A DNA stretch of 64,000 nt from RYN-230 sp963837515 (GCA_963837515.1 CAWINT010000001.1:186001-250000), one strand, 5' to 3'; shown: positions 27,601 to 35,630, counted from the first letter of the stretch. Notes: generated by a model from the sequence alone, not told the origin. A program made the numbers and translations.

Positions 27601-28103
27601 GCGGTCAGCACCGTCCGGGCACCGATCCCGGCCAGCGCTGCGACCTGGATCTGCCACTCGACCGGGGCAGGAGTTCCCGGAACCGGGCTGGCCTCGGCGC
27701 GGACGGCCCGGGGCGGCGAGAGCGTGACCGGGTTCGCCCACAGCGCGCCCTGCATCTGGTAACCGATGCCCGGCCAGGCCTTGCGCAGCGTGGCACGGAT
27801 CAGCCGTGAATCGGCGGGAGCTTGCCCGGCGTCCTGGACCACGCCGCTGAGCCCGATCACCCGGCCCTGCGGGGCGGCGAGGATGCGCTGCGCTCCGGGC
27901 GCGATCGCCGCGGCGGCGAAGGTCCACAGCACGGCGGCGAGCCCGGTGGCGAGCAGGACCGTGACCGCGACGCAGGCCAGCAGCAGCCAGGAGGACCTGG
28001 CCCGGCGGGCGAGGAAGGAGATGCCCAGTCCCGGCACGGGCCAGTTCCGCTCCGCCCCCCGGCGGCCGCCGTCATGCTCGGGCCTGGGTGGCTGCTTACC
28101 CAT
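24672..28103 (-). CDS. Large FtsX-like permease of an ABC exporter
   Basis: An 1143-residue membrane protein, larger than its partner. It has an N-terminal helix (SWLLLACVAVTVLLATGLAAVLW), an exported domain, a central block of helices with an FtsX segment (LLLVAASGLVLAARLLASLRDEESALLRARGA), a second large exported domain and a C-terminal four-helix FtsX block (MLAVGAAALLLGVLGLSVSVAASV; ALGVGRRAQAGQLCLEQ). The ATG at 28103 overlaps the ATPase gene by 8 bases, and the stop overlaps the next permease, so the operon is translationally coupled. The two permeases probably form a heterodimer with the two ATPases. No substrate clue. Confidence 0.84.
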   Translation of the reverse strand: MGKQPPRPEHDGGRRGAERNWPVPGLGISFLARRARSSWLLLACVAVTVLLATGLAAVLWTFAAAAIAPGAQRILAAPQGRVIGLSGVVQDAGQAPADSRLIRATLRKAWPGIGYQMQGALWANPVTLSPPRAVRAEASPVPGTPAPVEWQIQVAALAGIGARTVLTAGAWPGPPQRGGPLPVALPVAVASRLHAVPGSVLKTAAAQTGPVSAGLRVTGLFRPRNPASPFWALDLVPVSGFAATAIPGVGAPGSLVVYGPAVVSPAAFRSGLAASQASWFVLPPAPAMARQDIGTLAGSTSQAMAKLATLILPSGLQVTTRLPQLLDGIASNVVLARSLFTIGALELLLVAASGLVLAARLLASLRDEESALLRARGATRWQLTRPVLAEALVIAAVAGAARVLAGVRLTGLLASAGQLRLDSYQASRISPLAWLSALIMVVLCVAVMAWPALRAGTPDAARIRQGRQARLAGVAWAGGDLAVVALAALAVWQLRGYSAVARPAAGSLGIDPVVAVAPALALAGVALVPLRTLPLLARLADGATERGSRLAAAMVSWQIGRRAIRQAGPVLLVVVATATTTLALAGWASWQRSAADQAAFAVGSDVRVDVSPAVPPDTGAITGAPGVTAATPASVASIGHGGELIALGAATAGKTILLRPDLSPVPLSSLWRSIVPRRPPGLPLPGRPDRLEILAALGAGPRTSAAALRRGVGSATATASVQDTEGITYQLPAGILPADGQRHALVVPLPGLRRASYPLRLLSLSLTYVLPPYDPASPLAAPTADLSVFSLAVAGTASGPFGRPFSHGAALAAWQAAGSSPDVPTGPAGVFQTSPPSDGARPVILGWHGAAGGSRRLTFNTGHDPSVSIMNNELLDPQAIIGQVAITVPSPLGFVPAIATSGYLAANRLHTGSTISVPVGGFSVPVRIVASVARFPTVFGRNRALIADLGAVSDLLAANQVPPLPVTAWWLRTRGGRVPHLPGGLSVAVRARQQAALLHNPLLKAPRQVMLAVGAAALLLGVLGLSVSVAASVRTRRTQSAVLAALGVGRRAQAGQLCLEQFALSVPAAAVGLLAGIGLARLVVPAITLSTGATAPVPPALPVVPLGQAVTLALVTAALPVVAAALSVARKPDPAAQLRAEAR

Positions 28104-28890
28104 CTCTGGCCTGAGTCCCGGCGTCCCCGGCCCGGGCCTGCTGCCCGGCCGCCTGCCCGGTCACGACGCGGCCATCCTGCAGCGCAATGACGCTGTCGGC
28201 CAGGTCGATGAGCGCCTCGTCGTGCGTGGCCACCAGGGCGGTGATGCCCTCGGAGCGCACCACGCTCAGCAGCAGCTTCATGATCTCCCGGCCGGTCTCC
28301 AGGTCGAGCTGGCTGGTCGGCTCGTCAGCGATCAGCAGGGCTGGCCGGCCGGCCAGCGCGCGGGCGATGGCGACCCGCTGCTGCTGGCCCCCGGACAGCT
28401 CGCCCGGCCGGTGCGCAGCATGGCTCGACAAGCCGGTCAGCGCCAGCATGGCCGCGACCCGCGCCCGGCGCTCGCTGGGCCGCACGCCCGCGATGCGCAG
28501 CGGGATCCCCACGTTCTCGGCGGCGGACAGCATGGGAATGAGCCCGAAGGACTGGAAGATGAAGGCGACCGTGTCCCGCCGCAGCGCCAGCCGCTCCCGC
28601 TCGGTCATCCGGCTCACCTCGCGGCCAGCCACCCATACCTGGCCCGCCGTCGGGCCGTCCAGGCCGCCGATGATGTTCAGCAACGTGGTCTTGCCAGAAC
28701 CGGATCGCCCGCGCAAGGCGGTGAGCTGACCCCGGCCTACCGTGAACGACACCCCCCGCAGGGCGGGCACGGCCGTATGCCCGCTGCCGAAGGTCCGGGA
28801 AACATCATCCACCGCCACCATGACCGGCGACGGCTGGCCACCATCACCAACGGAGCGCACAGCAGCGACCCCGGCGTTGTCTCGGCTCAC
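28096..28890 (-). CDS. ABC exporter ATPase (MacB/LolD type), first gene of operon
   Basis: A 264-residue ATPase: Walker A GRSGSGKTT, Q-loop FIFQSFGLIPMLSA, signature LSGGQQQR, Walker B LLIADEPTS and VATHDE switch. The start is GTG at 28890. Codons 1-6 (VSRDNAG) and the 36 bases before it almost duplicate the start of the sigma gene at 20726, so this gene seems to use the same kind of promoter. It drives ATP hydrolysis for the two FtsX-like permeases encoded directly downstream. Confidence 0.9.
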   Translation of the reverse strand: MSRDNAGVAAVRSVGDGGQPSPVMVAVDDVSRTFGSGHTAVPALRGVSFTVGRGQLTALRGRSGSGKTTLLNIIGGLDGPTAGQVWVAGREVSRMTERERLALRRDTVAFIFQSFGLIPMLSAAENVGIPLRIAGVRPSERRARVAAMLALTGLSSHAAHRPGELSGGQQQRVAIARALAGRPALLIADEPTSQLDLETGREIMKLLLSVVRSEGITALVATHDEALIDLADSVIALQDGRVVTGQAAGQQARAGDAGTQARDG

Positions 28891-28926
28891 ACCCCTTAAC
28901 CTGCCACTGACCGCAAACGCTTACCC
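28891..28926 (-). promoter_or_regulatory. Probable promoter of the ABC exporter operon, copy B of the shared element
   Basis: On the minus strand GTAAGCGTTT (28915-28924) is followed 17 bases later by GTTAAG and closely by the GTG start, as in copy A at 20727-20762. Conserved spacing and sequence over a gap of 8 kb point to one regulator, most simply the ECF sigma factor encoded downstream, controlling itself and the exporter. It overlaps the stop region of the flavoprotein gene. Confidence 0.5.
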
Positions 28927-30105
28927 CGGCCCCGCACGATTTGCCCGCCCGAGCACCGCCAGGGCTGCGCGCACCAGGCGGTACCGCGTGATCTGCGCGA
29001 TGCTCACCCGCCCGGAGATGACGTTGGCAAAGAGCTTCCAGGCCTGCGGAACCAGGATGAGGGTCAGATGGAAGGCCCCCGGATGGCGTTGAAATGCCCG
29101 CATGAACGCCCGTCCCGCGCGCATCTCCGGCTCCAGGGTCGCGGCGATCGTGGCCGCGTAACCGGCCAGGACATGAGCGGCTTCGCCGCCGGACGCAGCG
29201 GCTGACGCCCGCGCGGCCGCATCTCCCGCCATCGTGCCCGAACGCAGCGCGAACGAGATGCCCTCGCGTGACCACGGGTCGAGCAGCCCGGCAGCGTCGC
29301 CGGCGACCAGGACCCGGCTCCGGTAGAGCGGGGAGCCCGCGGCGCGGCACCGGGTCAGGTGCCCGGAACTCATGGCCGGTGCAACGTCATCCAGGCCCAG
29401 CCGGGACAGGAAGTCGTTGAGGTAGGCGCGGGTCTGCCCCGGATTGCCCCGGGCCGCGATCACGCCCACCGAGAGCTGGTCCCGTTTCGGAAAGACCCAG
29501 CCGTAGGACCCTGGCACGGCGCCCCAGTCGATCAGTATCCGGTCGGCCCAGGCCTCCCGCTGCTCCGGCGGGGTGGGAATCTCCAGTTCCAGCCCCAGAT
29601 CCACCTGGTCATAGCGGACACCGACGTAGGCCGCGCAACGGCCTGCGCTGCCGTCCGCGCCAACGACGGTGCGTGCCCTTATATCGCCGTGCTCTCTGGT
29701 GGACAGGCGGACGGCATGCTGTTCTGCGGACAGCCCGGTGACGACGGTGCGGTCCTGAACAATGGCTCCCGCCGCCGCGGCCGCAGCCACGAGAGCCGCA
29801 TCGAATTCATCCCGTTGCACCAGGTTGATGATGGGCCGGCCCGCGCTCCGCGTCCGTTCCAGGCGGCCGCGCCAGGAGAAGGTGAAGGCCGAGGCCCGGG
29901 CCCGGACCGGGATACGGGCTTCCGGCGGCACGGCCTGCATCGACCGGTCGATCAGCCCTCCGCCGCACGTCTTGTAGCGCGGCAGGCGGCAGCGTTCCAG
30001 CAGGAGCACCCGCCGGCCTGCGAGCGCGGCGGCGCGGGCCGCGGCCGCGCCGGCAGGCCCAGCCCCGATGACGGTGACGTCCCACAGCTCACCGGTGCCG
30101 CGCAC
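28921..30105 (-). CDS. Geranylgeranyl-reductase-family flavoprotein
   Basis: A 394-residue FAD-dependent oxidoreductase. The N-terminal dinucleotide fold is VTVIGAGPAGAAAARAAA with VLLLERCRLPRYKTCGGG right after, the typical Lys/Cys motif of the geranylgeranyl reductase group. The second FAD motif is VLVAGDAAGLLDPWSREGISFAL. Members reduce isoprenoid chains of menaquinone or lipids, or hydroxylate aromatics. The middle holds the substrate sheet. The start is GTG at 30105. The gene shares its 3' end with the promoter of the ABC operon and may be transcribed ahead of it. The specific substrate is not determined. Confidence 0.86.
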   Translation of the reverse strand: MRGTGELWDVTVIGAGPAGAAAARAAALAGRRVLLLERCRLPRYKTCGGGLIDRSMQAVPPEARIPVRARASAFTFSWRGRLERTRSAGRPIINLVQRDEFDAALVAAAAAAGAIVQDRTVVTGLSAEQHAVRLSTREHGDIRARTVVGADGSAGRCAAYVGVRYDQVDLGLELEIPTPPEQREAWADRILIDWGAVPGSYGWVFPKRDQLSVGVIAARGNPGQTRAYLNDFLSRLGLDDVAPAMSSGHLTRCRAAGSPLYRSRVLVAGDAAGLLDPWSREGISFALRSGTMAGDAAARASAAASGGEAAHVLAGYAATIAATLEPEMRAGRAFMRAFQRHPGAFHLTLILVPQAWKLFANVISGRVSIAQITRYRLVRAALAVLGRANRAGPG

Positions 30106-30222
30106 ACAGCGAAGCGTACGCGGACCGTGCCGGTTACAGCGGCGGCTTGCGGTAGCGGCACCGCAAGGGCCGGGCGGTGGCAGTACCGCCGGGATGACTA
30201 TGAGGGCTGGCGGATGGTCAGT

Positions 30223-30245
30223 GCCTCACCCGTTGCGGGTGAGGC
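30223..30245. promoter_or_regulatory. TCACCC-N5-GGGTGA dyad (perfect core), upstream of the stress island
   Basis: GCCTCACCCG and its inverted copy CGGGTGAGGC flank a TTG, giving 10-bp arms. The core 17-mer is at 30226-30242. Almost the same 23-mer recurs at 54296-54318. It is 290 bases before the first island gene, in an otherwise featureless 430-base gap (30106-30536). It could be an operator or a stem-loop; the recurrence favours an operator. Confidence 0.6.
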
Positions 30246-30539
30246 CGTCAGGTGATCCCGGCCGGCCAGCGGCCGGGCGCCGCGGGCCGCGGCGCCCGGT
30301 GTCCCTCAGGCCGCGGATACCGCCTGCCCGCATGGCCTGTGGCCAGGCAGGGTCGAGCTGCCCCGCGACTGCGGGGGCCGCGGGGGGGCGGCTGACCGGG
30401 GATTCACCCGGTCAGGGCGAGGCGGGCGCGGGGCCAGTCAGCGACGGTGAACACGCCTGCCGCCGAGGGGCACCCGCAACCGGGGGGCACAGGTGCCCGC
30501 GGCGGCAGGCCTCGAGGCTCCCGGTAGCAGGAGGTCATG

Positions 30540-32132
30540 GTGTCCGACGTCGGCGACAACGCAGCGGCCGGGCCGGCTGCCGGTGACGGGCAGCACAATG
30601 GCGGCGGACGGCGTGACCGGACCACACAGCAGGATTCCCCGGCCACTCCGGGCCGGGCCAGCGGGCCCGAGGCGCCCGGTCCGCCGGGCCGGGCCACCCC
30701 GTCCGACGGCGCCGGAGAGACCGCCCCGACCACGAGCCAGGAGGGTGCCGCCGATGACGGCGGGACCACGGCCGCGTCACCCGCCAGCACCGGCCCGCTG
30801 GCCGGTGACGAGCGGGCTGAACTCGCCCGGCTCCGCGCCGAGATCGACGAGCTGCGCAAGCGGCCGCCGGCGCCGCCGGCGCCGCCGGCGTCCCGCCGCC
30901 GCCGCGGCGGCTGGCGGGCGCCGGTGGCGAGCCTGCTCATCGTGCTCGGCTGCATCCTGGCGCCGCTCTCGGTCATCGGCGTCTGGACCGCCAACCAGGT
31001 GTCGAACACCAACCGGTACGTGGAGAACGTGGCGCCGCTCATCCACGATCCGGCCATCCAGAGTGCGCTGACGAACGAGATCAGCACGCAGATCACTACG
31101 CGGGTCAACGTCCAGGCGCTGGCCAACCAGGCCGCCGACACGTTGACCAGCAAGGGGCTCACCCGGGTAGGCACCCTGCTGCATACGTTCTCCGGCCAGC
31201 TGGCCGGAGCGGTGAACGGGTTCATTCATACCCAGGTCGCCAAGATCGTGGCCAGCCAGCAGATGGCCAACCTGTGGGTTCAGCTGAACACCCGGGTGCA
31301 CGCGAGCCTGGTCAAAGCGCTGTCCGGGCAGGGCGGCGGCGCGATCACGACCAGTAACGGCCAGGTCGTGCTCAACCTCGGCCCCATGATCGACCTGGTC
31401 AAGCAGAAGATCGCCGCCCGGGGACTCACGATCGTCAGCAGCATTCCGAAGATCAATCCGCAGTTCGCCCTGTTCAGCGACAAGTACCTGGTCAAGGCGC
31501 AGACGGGGTACCGCGTTCTCAACGATCTGAAGATCGTGCTGCCCATCCTCACCCTGGTGCTGCTCGGGGCCGGGATCTACATTGCCCGCAGTCACCGGCG
31601 GGCGACGGTCGGGGCTGGGCTCGGCCTGGCGGCGTCGATGCTGGTGCTGGGCATCGCCCTGGCCATCGGCCGGGGCATCTACCTGAACAGCGTGCCGCCG
31701 ACCGTGCTGCCGTCCGACGCCGCCGCGGTCCTGTATGACACCCTGGTCCGGTTCATCAAGGACGGCTTGCGGGTGCTGCTGGTGGTCGGCCTGATCGTCG
31801 CGATGGCCGCCTTCTTCACCGGGCCGTCGGTCACCGCGGTGCGCACCCGCCACGGGCTGGCCCGGGGGATCGGCTGGCTACGGGGCACCGGAGAACGGGC
31901 CGGGGTGAACACCGGGCCGGTCGGCCGGTGGACCTACCGGTACCGCACCGCGCTGCGGATCGGCGCCGTCGCCCTGGTCGCACTGATCTTCGTGTTCCTG
32001 AGTACGCCCTCGGCCACGAGCGCGATCGTGCTGGCCATCGTGCTGCTCGTGCTGCTCGGTCTCATCGAGCTGATCGGCCGTCCCCCGGCCCGGCCCGCGC
32101 AGCCGCAGGCGGCCGGCCACACCGGTGGCTGA
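30540..32132 (+). CDS. Multi-pass membrane protein of unknown function
   Basis: About 530 residues: a disordered Gly/Ala/Thr/Pro N-terminus (1-90), a short coiled coil (DERAELARLRAEIDELRKR), one membrane helix (APVASLLIVLGCILAPLSVIGVW), an exported domain of about 200 residues predicted as helices, then four more helices including a terminal pair (ALVALIFVFLSTP; IVLAIVLLVLLGLIELIG). I recognise the architecture from uncharacterised actinobacterial integral membrane proteins but not a function. AGGAGG stands five bases before GTG 30540; ATG 30537 is nearer than usual. It heads a run with the next three genes, joined by short gaps or overlaps. Confidence 0.75.
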   Translation: MSDVGDNAAAGPAAGDGQHNGGGRRDRTTQQDSPATPGRASGPEAPGPPGRATPSDGAGETAPTTSQEGAADDGGTTAASPASTGPLAGDERAELARLRAEIDELRKRPPAPPAPPASRRRRGGWRAPVASLLIVLGCILAPLSVIGVWTANQVSNTNRYVENVAPLIHDPAIQSALTNEISTQITTRVNVQALANQAADTLTSKGLTRVGTLLHTFSGQLAGAVNGFIHTQVAKIVASQQMANLWVQLNTRVHASLVKALSGQGGGAITTSNGQVVLNLGPMIDLVKQKIAARGLTIVSSIPKINPQFALFSDKYLVKAQTGYRVLNDLKIVLPILTLVLLGAGIYIARSHRRATVGAGLGLAASMLVLGIALAIGRGIYLNSVPPTVLPSDAAAVLYDTLVRFIKDGLRVLLVVGLIVAMAAFFTGPSVTAVRTRHGLARGIGWLRGTGERAGVNTGPVGRWTYRYRTALRIGAVALVALIFVFLSTPSATSAIVLAIVLLVLLGLIELIGRPPARPAQPQAAGHTGG

Positions 32133-32137
32133 ATCAC

Positions 32138-32803
32138 ATGCTCGTCCAAGCGGCTGGCCTGGCCCTCCTGGCCGCAATCTCCCCGACGGCCCTGCTGGTG
32201 GCGGCCGTGTACCTGGGATCGGCCCGGCCGCGGGAGACGATGCTGTGCTACCTGATCGGCGCCCTGGTGATGAGCGTCGTGATGGGCGTCGTGGTGCTGG
32301 TGCTGCTGCGGGTAGGCGGGTTCAGCCTGCCCAGCCACCGCACCGACCGTTACGGGCTGCGCCTTGGCATAGGCATCCTGATCGCGCTGGGCGGACTGGT
32401 GCTGCTGCGCCGTAAGCCCAAGCCCCCGGACCCCACCCGGCCGCAGCAGGGGATCGTGTCGCGGCTCGTCGCCGCCCCCAGCGCGTACACCGCCTTCCTG
32501 GCCGGCATCCTGATCTTCGCTCCCGGGATCACCTTCATCGCGGCGATCCAGGTGATCGCCACCGCCCAGGCCAGCGTGGGACTCATCGCCGTGGGACTGG
32601 CCGTCATCGTGGCCATCAACGTCGCACTGGTGTGGCTGCCGCTGCTGGCCTACCTGGTGGCCCCGGGCTTCACCACCCGCAAGCTGATCGCCTTCAACGC
32701 CTGGTTGCGGCGCCACGGCCGGGTTATTCTCGCGGCAGCCGTACTGGCGGCGGGGGTCATCCTCGCCGTCAACGGCCTGGCCGGCCTGATCCGGAAGGGC
32801 TGA
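32138..32803 (+). CDS. SfLAP/GAP-family membrane protein
   Basis: A 221-residue six-helix protein of the sulfolipid-1-addressing (Sap/GAP) family, related to LysE-type exporters and linked in mycobacteria to transport of surface lipids. Key text: the opening ALLAAISPTALLVAAVYLGS helix with its Ser-Pro, a second helix ending in VVLVLLRVGG, a cytosolic Lys/Pro loop (RRKPKPPDP), and IFAPGITFIAAIQVIATA. The ATG at 32138 follows the previous stop by five bases, and its own stop overlaps the next start (TGATG). Substrate unknown. Confidence 0.8.
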   Translation: MLVQAAGLALLAAISPTALLVAAVYLGSARPRETMLCYLIGALVMSVVMGVVVLVLLRVGGFSLPSHRTDRYGLRLGIGILIALGGLVLLRRKPKPPDPTRPQQGIVSRLVAAPSAYTAFLAGILIFAPGITFIAAIQVIATAQASVGLIAVGLAVIVAINVALVWLPLLAYLVAPGFTTRKLIAFNAWLRRHGRVILAAAVLAAGVILAVNGLAGLIRKG

Positions 32804-33483
32804 TGGGCGTGGATCCCCTGCATGGCTTCCGTTCCATGGGCAAGCGGGTCACTGACCCGGTGGAGTCGCTCGCCCAGCGCGTCGCTGAGCAGGTGGTCAA
32901 CCTGGTCGTCGCCAGCCTCGACATCAACGCCCTGGTGCAGCAGATCGATGTGAACGCCGTGATCCAGCAGGTCGACGTCAACGCCGTGGTGGGCCGGGTG
33001 GACGTGGACGCCCTGCTGGACCGGGTGGACGTCGACCACCTGCTCGACCGGGTCGGCGTCAACCGGCTGCTGGACCGGGTCGGCGTCAACCGCCTGCTGG
33101 CCCGGGCCGACGTGGAGGCCCTGCTGAGCCGGGTGGACCTGGACCAGGTGATCTCCCGGGTGGACGTGGGCGCCATCGCCGACCGGGTGGACGTCAACCG
33201 GATCGCCAGCCGGATCGACATCGACGCGCTGGCCGCGCAGACCGACCTGGGCGCGGTGATCGCCAAATCCTCCGGCGGGGTCGGGGCCCACGCCCTGGAC
33301 CTGGCCCGCAGCCAGGCGGTCGGGATGGACGAGTTCGTCGCCCGGTGGGTCGGCCGGCTGCGGCGGCGCCGGTACACCGGCCCGCCGGGACCGCCGGGGC
33401 GGCTCCAGCCGCTCCCGCCCGGGGATGTGCCCGAGACCGGCACCCGGCTGGCGGCCCCGTCCCTGGGGACGGCCGGGTCATGA
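32803..33483 (+). CDS. Protein with 13 nine-residue repeats (DVNxLLxRV type)
   Basis: A 226-residue protein translated through a TGATG overlap with the preceding gene. After a 38-residue amphipathic start (VESLAQRVAEQVVNLVVAS), residues about 39-155 are thirteen consecutive nine-residue units of consensus D-V-N/D-x-L-L-x-R-V, for example DVNAVVGRV, DVDALLDRV and DLDQVISRV. The tail is basic, then Pro/Gly-rich. No transmembrane helix is seen. The regular hydrophobic spacing suggests a solenoid or an amphipathic rod lying on membrane. The following gene, an RDD membrane protein, overlaps by four bases, suggesting the two act together. No established function is known to me. Confidence 0.78.
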   Translation: MGVDPLHGFRSMGKRVTDPVESLAQRVAEQVVNLVVASLDINALVQQIDVNAVIQQVDVNAVVGRVDVDALLDRVDVDHLLDRVGVNRLLDRVGVNRLLARADVEALLSRVDLDQVISRVDVGAIADRVDVNRIASRIDIDALAAQTDLGAVIAKSSGGVGAHALDLARSQAVGMDEFVARWVGRLRRRRYTGPPGPPGRLQPLPPGDVPETGTRLAAPSLGTAGS

Positions 33484-34010
33484 GCGCCGTCCCGCCGGCC
33501 GCCCGGCTCGGCTTCCAGGGCCACTTCGCCGGTGCGGTGAGCCGGCTCGCCGCCTACCTCGTCAACTGGGGCGTCGCCACTGGCCTGTACACCCTGGCCG
33601 TGGCGGGCGTGTCGTTCGTGGTCAGCGTGATCACCGGCAAGTCGGTGTCCTGGAACCGTACCAACGTCGTGGTGCTGATCATCTACTTCGCCTGGCTGTT
33701 CGTGTACTTCGCCTACTCCTGGGCGGCCAGTGGCAAGACCCTGGGCATGGCCTTCCTGGGGGTCAGAGTCGTGTCGGCCGATGGCGCCGACGCTTCCGGG
33801 CGCCAGGCGGTGATCAGGACGCTGGCGTTTCCGTTGAGCTTTCTGGTCTTCGGGCTTGGCTTCCTCATGATGCTGGTGCAGCGGGACCGCCGGGCGCTGC
33901 ACGACCTCATCGCCGGCACCGCCGTGGTCTACGCCTGGGACGCGCGGGCGGCCCGGCTCCGCTTCCTCGCCCGGGACAAGCCGCCCGCGATCCCACCAGC
34001 CGGTCCGTAA
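33480..34010 (+). CDS. RDD-family membrane protein
   Basis: A 176-residue protein with the RDD domain: a first helix preceded by RLAAYLVNWGV (where the family Arg-Asp-Asp motif is reduced), helices YTLAVAGVSFVVSVI and LIIYFAWLFVYFAYSW, the conserved SGKTLGMAFLGVRVV turn, and the final QRDRRALHDLIAGTAVVY. RDD proteins are small membrane proteins of unclear role, some implicated in ion exchange. ATG 33480 overlaps the preceding stop (ATGA). Last gene of the four-gene run. Confidence 0.85.
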   Translation: MSAVPPAARLGFQGHFAGAVSRLAAYLVNWGVATGLYTLAVAGVSFVVSVITGKSVSWNRTNVVVLIIYFAWLFVYFAYSWAASGKTLGMAFLGVRVVSADGADASGRQAVIRTLAFPLSFLVFGLGFLMMLVQRDRRALHDLIAGTAVVYAWDARAARLRFLARDKPPAIPPAGP

Positions 34011-34019
34011 CGGGGCGTT

Positions 34020-34036
34020 TCACCCACCTGGGGTGA
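34020..34036. promoter_or_regulatory. TCACCC-N5-GGGTGA dyad (perfect core)
   Basis: Perfect copy with spacer ACCTG, located between the RDD stop and the DUF7144 gene, 130 bases before its ATG. It also flanks the 3' end of the RDD gene, so a terminator role cannot be excluded. Confidence 0.55.
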
Positions 34037-34165
34037 TGCTCTGCGCCGGCCAGCGAGTACAGCGTGTAATCAGCCACGAGTGTCGAGGGGGCGCTTACCC
34101 CGTTCACCGGCACGGTCCGGGCCGCCGTCGGCCCGCCGGGCCAGACCTGCGAGGGAGAGCACGAC

Positions 34166-34630
34166 ATGAGCGACATACACGCAGGACCCACGCCCAGCAC
34201 CGACTCCGGCGCCGGCTACCGGGCCGCCGGGCGGGCCGCGGAGGAGCCGACCGGCTGGGTGGGCTGGGTCATCTTCGCCGGCGTCGTGATGATCACGCTC
34301 GGCGCGTTCCACGTCATCGACGGGCTGGTCGCGCTGTTCGAGCGCGGCTACTACGTGGTCACCAGCAGCCACCTGGTGGTGCACGTCAACTACGCCGCCT
34401 GGGGCTGGCTGCACCTGGCCATCGGCGTGATCTTCATCCTGACCGGGTTCGGCGTGCTGGTCGGGCAGACCTGGGCCCGGGTGGTCGGCATCGCGCTCGC
34501 CGTGCTCAGCGCGATCGTCAACCTGGCGTTCCTGGCCGCCTACCCGGTCTGGGGCGTCATCCTCATCGCGCTGGACATCGTGGTCATCTACGCGCTCGCG
34601 ATGCACGGCCGGGAGATGAGGACGGCCTGA
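34166..34630 (+). CDS. Four-helix membrane protein, DUF7144 type
   Basis: A 154-residue protein with a short polar N-terminus and four transmembrane helices (VGWVIFAGVVMITLGAFHVI; WGWLHLAIGVIFILTGFGVL; VGIALAVLSAIVNLAFLAAY; GVILIALDIVVIYALAMHG). The conserved GWV.WV..AG start and HVNYAAWGWLHL loop fit a family common in actinomycetes and often seen with stress genes; function unknown. AGGGAGAG lies seven bases before the ATG. The 3' end overlaps the convergent K+ channel gene by 47 bases. Confidence 0.82.
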   Translation: MSDIHAGPTPSTDSGAGYRAAGRAAEEPTGWVGWVIFAGVVMITLGAFHVIDGLVALFERGYYVVTSSHLVVHVNYAAWGWLHLAIGVIFILTGFGVLVGQTWARVVGIALAVLSAIVNLAFLAAYPVWGVILIALDIVVIYALAMHGREMRTA

Positions 34631-35489
34631 CCGGTCCCGCCCGGCGCCGCACGGCACCGGGCGGCCGCAGCCGGACCAGCCCGGACGCGCCGGCCCGCCA
34701 GGACCGAGCCCGCCGCCCGCCGGCGGGCTCGGCGGTGCCCGCCGGGGGATCCGCGCCGCCGGGCAGGCGGCCGGGGGGGTCCGCGGGGGAGTCCGCGCCG
34801 CCGGGCGGCGGCGCGGCCGCGCGGCCGGCCGGCCCGCGGAACCCGGCCACCAGCCGGGCCACCAGGGTGGCCAGGAAGATCTGGCCCGTCATCGCCTCGA
34901 TCACGGCGATCGCCTGGCCGGGGGCCTGCGCGGCGGTGTAGTCGCCATAACCCAGCGTGGTCAGCGTGGTGAAGCTGAAGTACTGGAAGGTGTTGGCACC
35001 GGGCCTCCCCGCCTGCGCGAAGAACGTCCCGCCGAAGTGGTAGATGCCGGAGTAGACCGCCGCGAACATCAGCCCGAGGATCATGTAGGCGCTGATCGCC
35101 CCGTAGATGCTCTGCAGGCTGATCTCCGGCCGCGACAGCACCTGGCGGATGACGAAGAAAGCTGAGGCCAGCAGGACCAGCGCGGTCCACATATTCGCAA
35201 CGCCCGCCCCGGGGCCGTTCTTGTCCAACAGGCCCAGGGTGACCGCGACCGCGGTCCCGGCCAGCAGCCCGACGGCGACCACCCGGACCGCGCGGTGGCG
35301 CAGCCGGCCGGTGCGCAGCGCGAGCAGCATCACGCCCAGGAACAGCACCACCTGCACCGAACTCACCAGGTCGGCCGTGGTGAACGCGGACAGCACGTAG
35401 GTGAAGACGAGCAGAATCAGCAGCCGGCCGAACCGCGTTCCGCCGGAACGCTGGGCGCTCGCGGGACGCGGTCCGGCCAGGGTCGTCAT
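34584..35489 (-). CDS. Potassium channel-like protein (ion channel 2 type)
   Basis: A 301-residue membrane protein. An N-terminal set of helices (LLILLVFTYVLSAFTT; VVLFLGVMLLALRTG; VAVGLLAGTAVAVTLGLL; ALVLLASAFFVIRQVL) precedes the pore domain: outer helix GAISAYMILGLMFAAVYSGIY, filter TTLTTLGYGD and inner helix AIAVIEAMTGQIFLATLVARLV. The TLGYGD filter indicates K+ selectivity. The C-terminal 80 residues are Gly/Pro/Arg-rich and run antisense into the DUF7144 gene, so the native stop region may be relaxed sequence. No RCK/TrkA regulatory domain is seen. A TCACCC-N5-GGGTGG site lies 37 bases upstream. Confidence 0.85.
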   Translation of the reverse strand: MTTLAGPRPASAQRSGGTRFGRLLILLVFTYVLSAFTTADLVSSVQVVLFLGVMLLALRTGRLRHRAVRVVAVGLLAGTAVAVTLGLLDKNGPGAGVANMWTALVLLASAFFVIRQVLSRPEISLQSIYGAISAYMILGLMFAAVYSGIYHFGGTFFAQAGRPGANTFQYFSFTTLTTLGYGDYTAAQAPGQAIAVIEAMTGQIFLATLVARLVAGFRGPAGRAAAPPPGGADSPADPPGRLPGGADPPAGTAEPAGGRRARSWRAGASGLVRLRPPGAVRRRAGPVRPSSSPGRASRARR

Positions 35490-35525
35490 GGCGCCAGCCT
35501 AGGGCGGCGCGGCTCGGCTTCCGCC

Positions 35526-35542
35526 TCACCCGCCGGGGGTGG
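35526..35542. promoter_or_regulatory. TCACCC-N5-GGGTGg dyad between divergent genes
   Basis: One mismatch from the consensus. It lies in the 141-base gap between the divergent K+ channel (37 bases away) and the CMD-like gene (88 bases away) and could serve both. Confidence 0.5.
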
Positions 35543-35630
35543 CGCGCCGCGGCCGGATGCGCGCCACCTTCGTAGCCGGAGAAGCCTGCGCGGACCGCCG
35601 CCAGGATCCACCGACAACGGGAGCGAAACG

